From contig FR898616.1 of the NCBI GenBank assembly GCA_000437215.1, positions 1 to 21,519 of the forward strand: a DNA stretch of 21,519 nt. Direction: 5' to 3'. This document shows, one piece after another, positions 7,192 to 14,556 of this stretch. Both the position numbers and the translations under genes were made by a program. How positions within the stretch are numbered: position 1 is the first letter of the stretch; the number at the start of each line of letters is the position of its first letter. The notes beneath the pieces were generated by a model. That model had not been told where the DNA came from, ran no database searches, and saw only the letters and a list, made by a program, of their open reading frames with translations. The DNA is from Clostridium sp. CAG:440 (GTDB taxonomy: Bacteria; Bacillota; Clostridia; TANB77; CAG-508).

Positions 7192-7455
7192 ATGGAAGAA
7201 AGAAATCTTCGTAAAGTTATGATAGGAACAGTTGTATCTGATAAAATGGATAAGACTGTAGTTGTAGCTGTTGAAACAAGTGTAAGACATAAAGTTTATA
7301 AAAAGACAGTAAAAAGAACATATAAATTAAAAGCACATGATGAAGAAAATGCTTGCAAAGTTGGAGACAAAGTAAAAGTAATGGAAACAAGACCACTTTC
7401 TAAAGATAAAAGATGGAGAGTAGTTGAAATTGTGGAGAAAGCAGTAATAAAATAA
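7192..7455 (+). CDS. rpsQ: 30S ribosomal protein S17
   Basis: OB-fold protein that binds the 5' domain of 16S rRNA early in assembly. It has 87 residues. The typical pattern is present: RNLRKVMIGTVVSDKMDKTV at residues 4-23, then RTYKLKAHDEENACKVGDKV and the ETRPLSKDKRWRVVEIVEKA ending. AAAGGAGA stands 7 bases before the ATG. Spacing to rpmC is 36 bases and to rplN 25 bases. Confidence 0.98.
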   Translation: MEERNLRKVMIGTVVSDKMDKTVVVAVETSVRHKVYKKTVKRTYKLKAHDEENACKVGDKVKVMETRPLSKDKRWRVVEIVEKAVIK

Positions 7456-7480
7456 TAGAAATTGAAAGGAGGAACCATAA

Positions 7481-7849
7481 ATGATACAACAACAAACAAT
7501 ATTAAAAGTAGCTGATAACACAGGTGCAAAAGAAATTATGTGCATTAGATGTTTAGGCGGATCTTATAGAAAAACATCTAACATAGGAGATGTAATAGTT
7601 GCTTCAGTTAAATCAGCAACACCAGGTGGCGTTGTTAAAAAAGGTGACGTTGTTAAAGCAGTTATAGTAAGATCTAAAAGAGGATTAAGAAGATCAGATG
7701 GTTCATATATAAAATTTGACGAAAATGCAGCTGTAATAATCAAAGATGATGGAACACCAAAAGGAACACGTATTTTTGGGCCAGTTGCAAGAGAGTTAAG
7801 AGAAAAAGATTATATGAAAATTTTATCTCTAGCTCCAGAAGTTTTATAA
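7481..7849 (+). CDS. rplN: 50S ribosomal protein L14
   Basis: L14 lies at the subunit interface and takes part in intersubunit bridges. It has the near-universal length of 122 residues. Signature stretches are MIQQQTILKVADNTGAKEI at the N-terminus, GDVVKAVIVRSKRGLRRSDG around residues 52-71, and GTRIFGPVARELREKDYMKI near the C-terminus. AAAGGAGG precedes the ATG by about 7 bases. A 101-base spacer with a stable hairpin follows. Confidence 0.98.
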   Translation: MIQQQTILKVADNTGAKEIMCIRCLGGSYRKTSNIGDVIVASVKSATPGGVVKKGDVVKAVIVRSKRGLRRSDGSYIKFDENAAVIIKDDGTPKGTRIFGPVARELREKDYMKILSLAPEVL

Positions 7850-7887
7850 AAAGAATATAAAAAAATGGGAAAAGTGATTTGGCAGAT

Positions 7888-7911
7888 GGAAATTTCCTTT
7901 AGGAAATTTTC
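7888..7911 (+). promoter_or_regulatory. 10-bp hairpin in the rplN-rplX spacer
   Basis: GGAAATTTCC (7888-7897) pairs with GGAAATTTTC (7902-7911), ten pairs including one G-U, with a TTTA tetraloop. No T run follows, so it is not a classical terminator; it may be a processing or stability site. It lies directly upstream of the repeated 22-base element that carries the rplX ribosome binding site. Confidence 0.45.
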
Positions 7912-7917
7912 AGATGA

Positions 7918-7939
7918 CGATGAGCGAAGCGAAAGGAGG
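7918..7939 (+). repeat. 22-base element with ribosome binding site, copy 1 (before rplX)
   Basis: The block starting CGATGAGCGAAGCG and ending in AAAGGAGG recurs before rplE with 20 of 22 bases identical. The last part is the ribosome binding site, 11 bases from the rplX ATG, but identity extends well beyond what ribosome binding needs. Confidence 0.6.
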
Positions 7940-7950
7940 CAAACCTTATT

Positions 7951-8259
7951 ATGAAAATAAAAAAAGGTGATACAGTTCAAGTTTTATCAGGAAATGATAA
8001 AGGTAAAACAGGAGAAGTATTAGAAGTTATACCAAAAACAGGAAAAGTTGTTGTAAAAGGTGCAAATGTTAGAAAAAAACATGTTAAACCTAGAAAACAA
8101 GGAGAAGAAGGAGGAATACTATCAGTAGAATGTGGTATGCCAATTTCTAAAGTTAATGTAGTATGCCCAAAATGTGGAAAAACTACAAAAGTTGGTTATA
8201 AAGAAGAAAAAGATGAAAAAGTACGTATTTGTAAAAAATGCGGAGCAAAATTAAAATAA
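7951..8259 (+). CDS. rplX: 50S ribosomal protein L24, zinc-type
   Basis: L24 initiates 50S assembly and sits near the tunnel exit. The KOW motif spans about residues 3-30 (KGDTVQVLSGNDKGKTGEV). The 102 residues end in a four-cysteine ribbon (Cys72, Cys75, Cys94, Cys97; CPKCG and CKKCG) that can bind zinc, a form known in many Clostridia. The start ATG has AAAGGAGG 11 bases upstream, a rather long spacing, inside an element repeated before rplE. Confidence 0.97.
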   Translation: MKIKKGDTVQVLSGNDKGKTGEVLEVIPKTGKVVVKGANVRKKHVKPRKQGEEGGILSVECGMPISKVNVVCPKCGKTTKVGYKEEKDEKVRICKKCGAKLK

Positions 8260-8267
8260 AAAAATTT

Positions 8268-8289
8268 CGATGAAAGAAGCGAAAGGAGG
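8268..8289 (+). repeat. 22-base element with ribosome binding site, copy 2 (before rplE)
   Basis: Second copy of the element at 7918-7939: CGATGAAAGAAGCG followed by AAAGGAGG. It differs from copy 1 only at two adjacent positions and lies 11 bases before the rplE ATG, the same distance as copy 1 has to rplX. Confidence 0.6.
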
Positions 8290-8300
8290 AAAAAAATAAA

Positions 8301-8840
8301 ATGGAAAAACTTAGAGAACAATACGAAAAAGAAGTAATCCCAGCATTAATGAAAAAATTCGAATATAAATCAGTTATGCAAGTTCCAAAACTTGACAAAA
8401 TTGTTATAAATATAGGATTAGGAGATGTAAAAGAAAATCCTAAATCACTAGAAAATGCAATGAAAGATTTAGAGCAAATTACAGGACAAAGACCAGTTGT
8501 AACAAAAGCAAAAAAATCAATTGCTGCATTTAAATTAAGAGAAGGTGTAAATGTAGGTTGTAAAGTAACATTAAGATCAGACAAAATGTATGATTTTGCT
8601 TACAAACTATTTAATGTAGCACTTCCAAGAGTAAGAGATTTTAGAGGAGTTTCAGGAAATTCTTTTGATGGTAGAGGAAATTACTCTATGGGTATAAAAG
8701 AACAATTAATATTCCCAGAAATTGAATACGATAAAGTTGATAAATTAAGAGGTATGGATATTATCTTCGTAACAACTGCTGAAACAGACGAAGAATCTAA
8801 AGAATTATTAAAGCTTTTAGGAATGCCTTTTAATAACTAA
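8301..8840 (+). CDS. rplE: 50S ribosomal protein L5
   Basis: L5 binds 5S rRNA and contacts the P-site tRNA and the small-subunit head. The 179 residues match. Recognisable parts are LREQYEKEVIPALMKKFEY at residues 3-21, KLDKIVINIGLGD around 31-43, the GQRPVVTKAKKSIAAFKLRE stretch near 64-83, and RVRDFRGVSGNSFDGRGNYS near 111-130. AAAGGAGG precedes the ATG by 11 bases. rpsN follows after 25 bases. Confidence 0.98.
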   Translation: MEKLREQYEKEVIPALMKKFEYKSVMQVPKLDKIVINIGLGDVKENPKSLENAMKDLEQITGQRPVVTKAKKSIAAFKLREGVNVGCKVTLRSDKMYDFAYKLFNVALPRVRDFRGVSGNSFDGRGNYSMGIKEQLIFPEIEYDKVDKLRGMDIIFVTTAETDEESKELLKLLGMPFNN

Positions 8841-8865
8841 TTAGTCAAAGAGAAAGGAGATAACT

Positions 8866-9051
8866 ATGGCTAAAAAATCAATGAAAGTTAAACAAGCAAG
8901 ACCACAAAAATATGCAACTAGAGAATATAATAGATGTAAATTATGTGGTAGACCACATAGCTATATAAGAAAATATGGAATTTGCCGTGTATGTTTTAGA
9001 GAATTAGCACATAAAGGTGAAATTCCAGGTGTTAAAAAGGCTAGCTGGTAA
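8866..9051 (+). CDS. rpsN: 30S ribosomal protein S14, zinc-type
   Basis: S14 is a late-assembly protein of the 30S head. This is the short, 61-residue zinc-binding form: Cys24, Cys27, Cys40 and Cys43 form two CxxC pairs (RCKLCGRP and GICRVCFREL). The C-terminus GEIPGVKKASW is the family ending. The ATG follows AAAGGAG by 8 bases. No zinc-free paralogue is seen in the window. Confidence 0.98.
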   Translation: MAKKSMKVKQARPQKYATREYNRCKLCGRPHSYIRKYGICRVCFRELAHKGEIPGVKKASW

Positions 9052-9109
9052 GATGCAATTTAAATAAAAATAATAATTAAAAAATTAGAAAAAGGAGGTA
9101 AGTAATTAA

Positions 9110-9508
9110 ATGAATATTACAGATCCAATAGCAGATATGTTAACAAGAATAAGAAATGCAAATAGTTCAAAACATAAAACAGTTGATATACCATCATCAA
9201 ATATAAAATTAGGTATAGCTGAAATCTTATTAAATGAAGGATATATAAAATCTTATGAAGAAATAAAAGATGATGCTCAAGGAATTATAAGAATTACTCT
9301 AAAATATGATGAAAAAGGAACAAGAGTAATAGATGGTTTAAAAAGAATTAGTAAACCAGGACTTAGAGTTTATGCATCTAAAGATGAATTACCAAAAGTA
9401 TTAAATGGTTTAGGTATAGCTATTATATCTACATCACAAGGATTAAAAACAGATAAACAAGCAAGACAATTAGGTGTTGGTGGAGAAGTATTAGCATACA
9501 TATGGTAA
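9110..9508 (+). CDS. rpsH: 30S ribosomal protein S8
   Basis: S8 binds the central domain of 16S rRNA; in E. coli it also represses the spc operon at the L5 region. The 132 residues fit. The N-terminus DPIADMLTRIRNANSSKH, KRISKPGLRVYASKDELPKV at about 88-107, and the ending GVGGEVLAYIW are diagnostic. AAAGGAGG precedes the ATG. It is separated from rplF by 89 bases containing a hairpin. Confidence 0.98.
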   Translation: MNITDPIADMLTRIRNANSSKHKTVDIPSSNIKLGIAEILLNEGYIKSYEEIKDDAQGIIRITLKYDEKGTRVIDGLKRISKPGLRVYASKDELPKVLNGLGIAIISTSQGLKTDKQARQLGVGGEVLAYIW

Positions 9509-9531
9509 TTAAAAAATGAATAAAACTTATG

Positions 9532-9557
9532 CAAAATTTAACATAGGTAAAATTTTG
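9532..9557 (+). promoter_or_regulatory. 8-bp A/T hairpin in the rpsH-rplF spacer
   Basis: CAAAATTT (9532-9539) pairs with AAATTTTG (9550-9557) across a 10-base loop. It is weak because it is AT-rich, and no T run follows. It is one of several hairpins found in the longer spacers of the cluster. Confidence 0.3.
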
Positions 9558-9597
9558 TAAACCTTAGTTAATTTTAAAAGAAGGAGGAAAAACAAAA

Positions 9598-10134
9598 ATG
9601 TCAAGAATAGGAAATAAACCTATTACAGTACCAGATGGTGTAGAAGTAAAAATAGATGGACAAAAAATTACTGTAAAAGGACCAAAAGGAACATTAGAAA
9701 GAGAAATTCATGGTAATATATCTTTAGAAATGAATGGAAATGAAATTAATGTTACAAGAAAAGATAACGAAGCATTCAATAGAGGATTACATGGATTAAC
9801 AAGAACTTTAATAAACAACATGATAATTGGTGTAACACATGAATACACTAAAGAATTACAAATTAATGGTGTTGGTTACAGAGTTCAAAAACAAGGAAAT
9901 AACTTAAATTTAACTTTAGGATATTCTCATCCAGTAATATTTGAAGCACCACAAGGAATTACTTTTGACGTTCCAAATCCAAATACTATTATAGTAAGAG
10001 GAATTGATAAAGAATTAGTTGGTCAAACAGCAGCAGAAGTTAGAACAAAAAGACCACCAGAAGTATATAGAGGTAAAGGTATTAAATATGCTGATGAAGT
10101 TATTAGACGTAAAGAAGGAAAAACAGGTAAATAA
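9598..10134 (+). CDS. rplF: 50S ribosomal protein L6
   Basis: L6 stabilises the factor-binding region near the sarcin-ricin loop. The 178 residues comprise two similar domains of about 80 residues each. SRIGNKPITVPDGVEV is the N-terminal signature, GVTHEYTKELQINGVGYRV begins the second domain near residue 79, and TKRPPEVYRGKGIKYADE near 150-167 is the conserved rRNA-binding end. AGGAGG lies 8-13 bases before the ATG. Confidence 0.98.
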   Translation: MSRIGNKPITVPDGVEVKIDGQKITVKGPKGTLEREIHGNISLEMNGNEINVTRKDNEAFNRGLHGLTRTLINNMIIGVTHEYTKELQINGVGYRVQKQGNNLNLTLGYSHPVIFEAPQGITFDVPNPNTIIVRGIDKELVGQTAAEVRTKRPPEVYRGKGIKYADEVIRRKEGKTGK

Positions 10135-10173
10135 TCCTAAATAGTATTGAAAAATTTGGAAAGGAGTAATAAA

Positions 10174-10533
10174 ATGGTTAAGAAAACAGATAGAAAAATG
10201 GAAAGAACAAGAAGACATATAAGAGTTAGAAGAAAAATATCTGGAACACAAGACAGACCAAGATTATGTGTATATAGAAGCAATAGTAATTTATATGTAC
10301 AAATCATAGATGACGTAGCTGGAAATACTCTAGTATCAGCTTCAACTTTAGATAAAAATGTTAAGACAAAACATGCAAACAAAGAAGCTGCAAAAGAATT
10401 AGGTCTACTAATTGCAAAAAAAGCTGCAGAAAAGAAAATTGAAACTGTAGTATTTGACCGTGGAGGATACATATATCACGGAGTTGTTAAAGAATTAGCA
10501 GAAGCTGCAAGAGAAGGCGGTTTAAAATTCTAA
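10174..10533 (+). CDS. rplR: 50S ribosomal protein L18
   Basis: L18 delivers 5S rRNA to the 50S subunit together with L5. From the ATG at 10174 it has 119 residues, the family norm; a TTG nine codons upstream is in frame, but the GGAAAGGAG ribosome binding site sits between the two and fits the ATG. The basic N-terminus with RRHIRVRRKISGTQDRPRL and the C-terminal FDRGGYIYHGVVKELAEAAR are diagnostic. rpsE follows after an 83-base spacer. Confidence 0.98.
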   Translation: MVKKTDRKMERTRRHIRVRRKISGTQDRPRLCVYRSNSNLYVQIIDDVAGNTLVSASTLDKNVKTKHANKEAAKELGLLIAKKAAEKKIETVVFDRGGYIYHGVVKELAEAAREGGLKF

Positions 10534-10616
10534 TCTACTTATTTGTAGTAAATTTATAAATAAAACAACCGTAAAGGTACCTTAAACAATAAAAAAAGGA
10601 GGGAAATAAAAAACAA

Positions 10617-11102
10617 ATGGAAGAAAAGAGCGAATTAAAAGAAAAAGTTGTTGCTATTAATAGAGTTGCTAAAGTTGTTAAAGGTGGTAGAACTTTTAGA
10701 TTTAGTGCTGTAGTAGTAGTAGGTGATGAAAATGGTCATGTTGGAGTTGGAAATGGTAAAGCAGCTGAAGTTCCAGATGCAATAAAAAAAGCTATTCAAG
10801 AAGCTAAGAAAAACTTAGTAGAAGTTCCAATAGTTGGAACAACAGTACCACATGAATTCATTGGAAAATTTGGTAGTGCAAATGTAATGTTAAAACCAGC
10901 TGATGTTGGTACTGGACTTATTGCAGGAGGTAGCGTTAGACCAGTTCTAGAACTTGCTGGATATAGAGATATAAGAACAAAAGTTATTGGAACAAATAAT
11001 CCAAGAAACGTTGTTTATGCTACAATTGAAGGTTTAAAATCAATGCAAACAATTGAACAAGTAGCTAAAAAAAGAGGAAAAAAAGTAGAAGATATTTTAT
11101 AA
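10617..11102 (+). CDS. rpsE: 30S ribosomal protein S5
   Basis: S5 is needed for decoding accuracy and mRNA helicase activity with S3 and S4. It has 161 residues. The N-terminal double-stranded-RNA-binding-like domain starts LKEKVVAINRVAKVVKGGR; GDENGHVGVGNGKAAEVPDA and the C-terminal GYRDIRTKVIGTNNPRNVV are family marks. The ATG lies 13 bases after AGGAGGG, a longer spacing than elsewhere. The next gene is rplO, not rpmD: the 36-base gap downstream has no room for L30. Confidence 0.98.
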   Translation: MEEKSELKEKVVAINRVAKVVKGGRTFRFSAVVVVGDENGHVGVGNGKAAEVPDAIKKAIQEAKKNLVEVPIVGTTVPHEFIGKFGSANVMLKPADVGTGLIAGGSVRPVLELAGYRDIRTKVIGTNNPRNVVYATIEGLKSMQTIEQVAKKRGKKVEDIL

Positions 11103-11138
11103 GATTTCACAAAATAAGATAAGGAGGTGCAAACCAAA

Positions 11139-11573
11139 ATGAAACTAGGCGAATTAAAACCAGCTGTACAAAAAACAAAAAGAACTAGAGTTGGACGTGG
11201 TGTAGGTTCAGGACTTGGTAAAACATCAGGTAGAGGACATAAAGGACAAAAAGCAAGATCTGGTGGAGGAGTAAGAAGAGGATTTGAAGGTGGTCAAACA
11301 CCATTATATAGAAGATTACCAAAAAGAGGATTTACAAATATCCATGCTAAAACTTACACAGAAGTAACATTTAAAATGCTAAATAAATCTAAAGCTACAG
11401 ATGTTACAGCTGAAACTCTATTAGAAGAAGGAATAATAGGAAAAATAAATGACGGTATAGTAATAGTTGCAACAGGAAAATTAGATAAAAAATTAAACGT
11501 AAAAGCTAAAAGATTCACAGCAAAAGCTAAAGAAGAAATCGAAGCCCTAGGCGGAAAGGTTGAGGTGATTTAA
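11139..11573 (+). CDS. rplO: 50S ribosomal protein L15
   Basis: L15 threads a basic, glycine-rich N-terminal arm through 23S rRNA late in assembly. From the ATG at 11139 it has 144 residues. The arm is seen as RTRVGRGVGSGLGKTSGRGH followed by KGQKARSGGGVRRGFEGGQT, and the conserved PLYRRLPKRGF follows. A GTG four codons upstream overlaps the AAGGAGG ribosome binding site and is not likely to be used. The stop is directly adjacent to the TTG start of secY. Confidence 0.98.
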   Translation: MKLGELKPAVQKTKRTRVGRGVGSGLGKTSGRGHKGQKARSGGGVRRGFEGGQTPLYRRLPKRGFTNIHAKTYTEVTFKMLNKSKATDVTAETLLEEGIIGKINDGIVIVATGKLDKKLNVKAKRFTAKAKEEIEALGGKVEVI

Positions 11574-12899
11574 TTGTTTAAAACAATAAAGAACGCTATT
11601 TCAACACCTGAAGTAAGAAAAAAACTTTTATACACATTATTATTAGTAGTAATATTTAGATTAGGATGCTATATTACAGTACCAGGAGTAAATAGTATAG
11701 CATTAAATGAGGCACTAAGTGCTGGGCAAGATGGTATAGCAGGATTAATAGACATGATATCTGGAGGTGCATTCTCAAGATTTTCACTATTTGCTATGTC
11801 AATAACTCCTTACATAACAGCTTCAATTGTTATTCAATTATTAGGAATGATAATTCCTTCACTTGAAAAATTAACAAAAGAAGGTGGAGAAGAAGGAAGA
11901 AAGAAAATAAACAGATATACAAAATTATTAACAATTGTTTTAGCAACAGTTGAAGCTATAGGTGTTTATTTATCATATAAATCTTCAGGAATATTCGTAG
12001 ACGAAAGCTTTTTAACAGCATCCCTAGTTGTTTTTGGCCTAATTGTAGGTACATCAATACTTATGTGGCTAGGTGAACAAATAACAAGTAAAGGAATTGG
12101 AAATGGAATTTCAATAATTATACTTGTAGGTATTATATCAGGACTTCCAACAGGAATTTCAACTTTATGGAATTTAATAATGACATCTGAAGGATTTAGT
12201 ACAGTAGGTTTACTAATAACATTAGGTGTAATTATTGGAGCAATAATATTAGTTGCAGGTGTTGTATTTGTACAACAAGCTGAAAGAAGAGTACCTGTAC
12301 AATATTCTAAAAAAGTTGTAGGAAGAAAAATGGTTGGTGCACAAAATACACATATACCATTAAAACTTGCTATGGCAGGAGTTATGCCAATAATTTTTGC
12401 TAGTAGTTTTATGACATTTCCAGCTATGATTATACAAATATTTGTAAAAGATATAGCTACACAAACAGGGTTCTGGGCAGGAGTTTATAAATTTTCAATT
12501 GCAACATCAACATCAAATGTACCAATTGGATATTCTATAGCAAATGCCATTGTATATTTATTATTAATAGTTGGATTTACATATTTTTATACATATGCAA
12601 CATTCAATCCAGCAGAAATATCAAATAATATTAAGAAAAATGGAGGGTTTATACCAGGAATAAGAGCTGGTAAACCAACAACTGAATATTTATCTTCAGT
12701 AATTTCTAAATTAACATTATTTGGAGGAGTATTCCTAGCAATAATTGCTATACTTCCAATGCTACTTAGATTCACAAGTTTAAATATAGCATTTGGTGGA
12801 ACATCAATATTAATCGTAGTAGGTGTTGCACTAGAAACTGTACAACAATTAGAATCACAATTAGTAATGAGACATTACAAAGGATTCCTAGAAAAATAA
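11574..12899 (+). CDS. secY: Preprotein translocase subunit SecY
   Basis: Central channel protein of the SecYEG translocon in the cytoplasmic membrane. The 441 residues show the expected string of about ten hydrophobic segments. Conserved motifs include the first segment with LGCYITVPGV, the MISGGAFSRFSLFAMSITPY stretch around residues 62-81 (plug and second helix), GIGNGISIII near 174-183, the cytosolic loop QQAERRVPVQYSKK near 234-247, and the C-terminal loop KNGGFIPGIRAGKPT. The start is TTG at 11574, immediately after the rplO stop (TAATTG), with GAGGTGA six bases upstream, so translation is probably coupled to rplO. Confidence 0.98.
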   Translation: MFKTIKNAISTPEVRKKLLYTLLLVVIFRLGCYITVPGVNSIALNEALSAGQDGIAGLIDMISGGAFSRFSLFAMSITPYITASIVIQLLGMIIPSLEKLTKEGGEEGRKKINRYTKLLTIVLATVEAIGVYLSYKSSGIFVDESFLTASLVVFGLIVGTSILMWLGEQITSKGIGNGISIIILVGIISGLPTGISTLWNLIMTSEGFSTVGLLITLGVIIGAIILVAGVVFVQQAERRVPVQYSKKVVGRKMVGAQNTHIPLKLAMAGVMPIIFASSFMTFPAMIIQIFVKDIATQTGFWAGVYKFSIATSTSNVPIGYSIANAIVYLLLIVGFTYFYTYATFNPAEISNNIKKNGGFIPGIRAGKPTTEYLSSVISKLTLFGGVFLAIIAILPMLLRFTSLNIAFGGTSILIVVGVALETVQQLESQLVMRHYKGFLEK

Positions 12900-12916
12900 T
12901 AATTATATTTGATGAG

Positions 12917-13010
12917 GGTATCGGAATTTATAAAGTTCTGATACCTAAATCAGGTTTTAATAACTTTTATAATGTTTATTATAAAATTAAATATTATAAA
13001 GGTTATTAAA
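12917..13010 (+). promoter_or_regulatory. Two consecutive hairpins between secY and adk
   Basis: The 147-base spacer holds a 10-bp hairpin with G-U pairs (12917-12926 with 12936-12945) and then an 18-bp nearly perfect A/T-rich hairpin (12956-12973 with 12993-13010, 17 Watson-Crick pairs and one G-U) with a 19-base loop. Neither is followed by a T run. They may attenuate or process the message between the ribosomal genes and adk/map; no convincing promoter for adk was found here. Confidence 0.5.
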
Positions 13011-13046
13011 TTAATCTTTAACAAAAGTTAAAAAAGGAGTGTTATT

Positions 13047-13706
13047 ATGATAATTATAATGTTAGGAGCACCAGGTACTGGGAAAGGAACAGTAGCATCA
13101 ATACTTTCAGAAAAATTAAATATTCCACAGGTCTCAACAGGAGATATTTTCAGAAAAAATATTGCTGAACAAACAGAACTTGGAAAGTTAGCAGATAGCT
13201 ACATTTCAAAGGGAAATTTAGTTCCAGATGATGTAACAATAAAAATAGTAGAAGATAGATTAAAACAAGATGATGTTAAAGAGGGGATTATATTAGATGG
13301 ATTCCCAAGAACAATAAAACAAGCAGAAGAATTAGATAAAATATTAGAAAAAGAAAATAAAAAAGTTGATATGGTTATTAATTTAACTACACCAAAAGAG
13401 GAAATAATAGAAAGAATTGTAAATAGAAGGGTATGTTCAAATCAAGAATGTAAAGCTGTATATAATATTGTACTTAATCCACCAAAAGTAGAGGGAATTT
13501 GTGATAAATGTGGTTCTAAATTATTACAAAGAAAAGATGACAATGTTGAAACAGTAGAATCAAGAATAGACACATATTTAAAAAATACAAGTCCATTAGT
13601 AGAATATTATACAAAGCAAAATAAAATATCAACACAACTTGTAAGCAAAACTGTTAATAAGTTAGGGGCAAATGTTGCAAAAGACATACTTGAACAAATA
13701 AAATAA
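13047..13706 (+). CDS. adk: Adenylate kinase, zinc-lid type
   Basis: Converts ATP and AMP to two ADP in the cytoplasm. The 219 residues are typical of the long bacterial form. The P-loop GAPGTGKGT is at residues 7-15, STGDIFR (AMP site) at 30-36 and DGFPRT at 84-89. The lid domain (about 126-165) carries four cysteines, Cys130, Cys135, Cys152 and Cys155, so it is the zinc-binding type. The first cysteine pair is spaced CxxxxC rather than the usual CxxC. The start ATG lies 7 bases after AAAGGAG. Its location after secY is the standard one. Confidence 0.97.
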   Translation: MIIIMLGAPGTGKGTVASILSEKLNIPQVSTGDIFRKNIAEQTELGKLADSYISKGNLVPDDVTIKIVEDRLKQDDVKEGIILDGFPRTIKQAEELDKILEKENKKVDMVINLTTPKEEIIERIVNRRVCSNQECKAVYNIVLNPPKVEGICDKCGSKLLQRKDDNVETVESRIDTYLKNTSPLVEYYTKQNKISTQLVSKTVNKLGANVAKDILEQIK

Positions 13707-13747
13707 TTATAAAAATAATTAATTAAAATTAGAAAGTGTGAATAAAA

Positions 13748-14518
13748 ATGGTAACAATAAAATCAGACAGAGAAATTGAATTAATGAAGGAAGCATGTAA
13801 AGTTGTAGCTTTAACATACAAAAAATTAGAAGAAGTTATTAAACCTGGGATGTCTACATGGGAATTAGACCAAATAGCTGAAAAGACAATGAGAGATTTG
13901 GGAGCATTACCTGCAGAAAAAGGGTATGATCCTGGAATAAGAGGAGTTCCACCATACCCTGCAACACTTTGTGTTTCAATAAATGATGAAGTTATACATG
14001 GAGTTCCATCAAAAAATAAAATAATAAAAAATGGAGATATCGTAAGTGTAGACACAGTTGCATTAAAAAATGGATTTAATGGTGATGCTGCAAGAACATT
14101 TATTGTAGGTGATGTGCCAAAAGAAACAAGAAGACTTGTAGATGTTACAAAACAAGCATTTTTTGAAGGAATAAAATATGCAAAGCCAGGAAATAGAATA
14201 GGTGATATTTGTCACGCAATAGGCGAATATGTTCATTCACAAGGATATAGTGTAGTTAGAGAATTTCAAGGACATGGAATTGGAAGACAAATGCATGAGG
14301 ATCCTGGAATTCCAAATTACGGAAAAGCTGGAAGGGGAATTAGACTAGAGCCAGGAATGACACTTGCTATAGAACCTATGGTAATACAAGGAAAACCAAA
14401 CATTTTGGAATTAGATGATGGTTGGACAATAATAACAGAAGATGGAAGTTTAGCAGCACATTATGAAAATACAATTTTAATTACAAAAAAAGAGCCAGAA
14501 ATATTGACATTACTTTAA
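13748..14518 (+). CDS. map: Methionine aminopeptidase, type I
   Basis: Removes the initiator methionine from nascent proteins. The 256-residue protein has the pita-bread fold pattern with all five metal ligands: Asp102 (SVDTV), Asp113 (NGDAARTF), His176 (GHGIG), Glu209 (AIEPM) and Glu240 (HYENT). The substrate-binding histidines are also present (His84 in HGVP and His183 in MHEDPG). The ribosome binding site is weak (AGAAAGTG), unlike its neighbours, so it may be translated at a lower rate. Its 3' end contains a consensus promoter for infA. It lacks the N-terminal zinc/SH3 extension found in some types. Confidence 0.97.
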   Translation: MVTIKSDREIELMKEACKVVALTYKKLEEVIKPGMSTWELDQIAEKTMRDLGALPAEKGYDPGIRGVPPYPATLCVSINDEVIHGVPSKNKIIKNGDIVSVDTVALKNGFNGDAARTFIVGDVPKETRRLVDVTKQAFFEGIKYAKPGNRIGDICHAIGEYVHSQGYSVVREFQGHGIGRQMHEDPGIPNYGKAGRGIRLEPGMTLAIEPMVIQGKPNILELDDGWTIITEDGSLAAHYENTILITKKEPEILTLL

Positions 14519-14532
14519 ATTTAGTATATAAT
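14504..14532 (+). promoter_or_regulatory. Strong promoter inside the 3' end of map, for infA and the alpha operon
   Basis: Perfect consensus: TTGACA (14504-14509), 17-base spacer, TATAAT (14527-14532). The -35 lies within the last codons of map. Transcription would start near 14539, about 67 bases before infA. Confidence 0.88.
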
Positions 14533-14556
14533 GTAGTAGTTATTAATAAAATTAAC

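Noticed and set aside
10147..10173. TTG nine codons upstream as start of rplR
   Set aside because: The ribosome binding site lies between it and the ATG at 10174, and the extra residues are not typical of L18.
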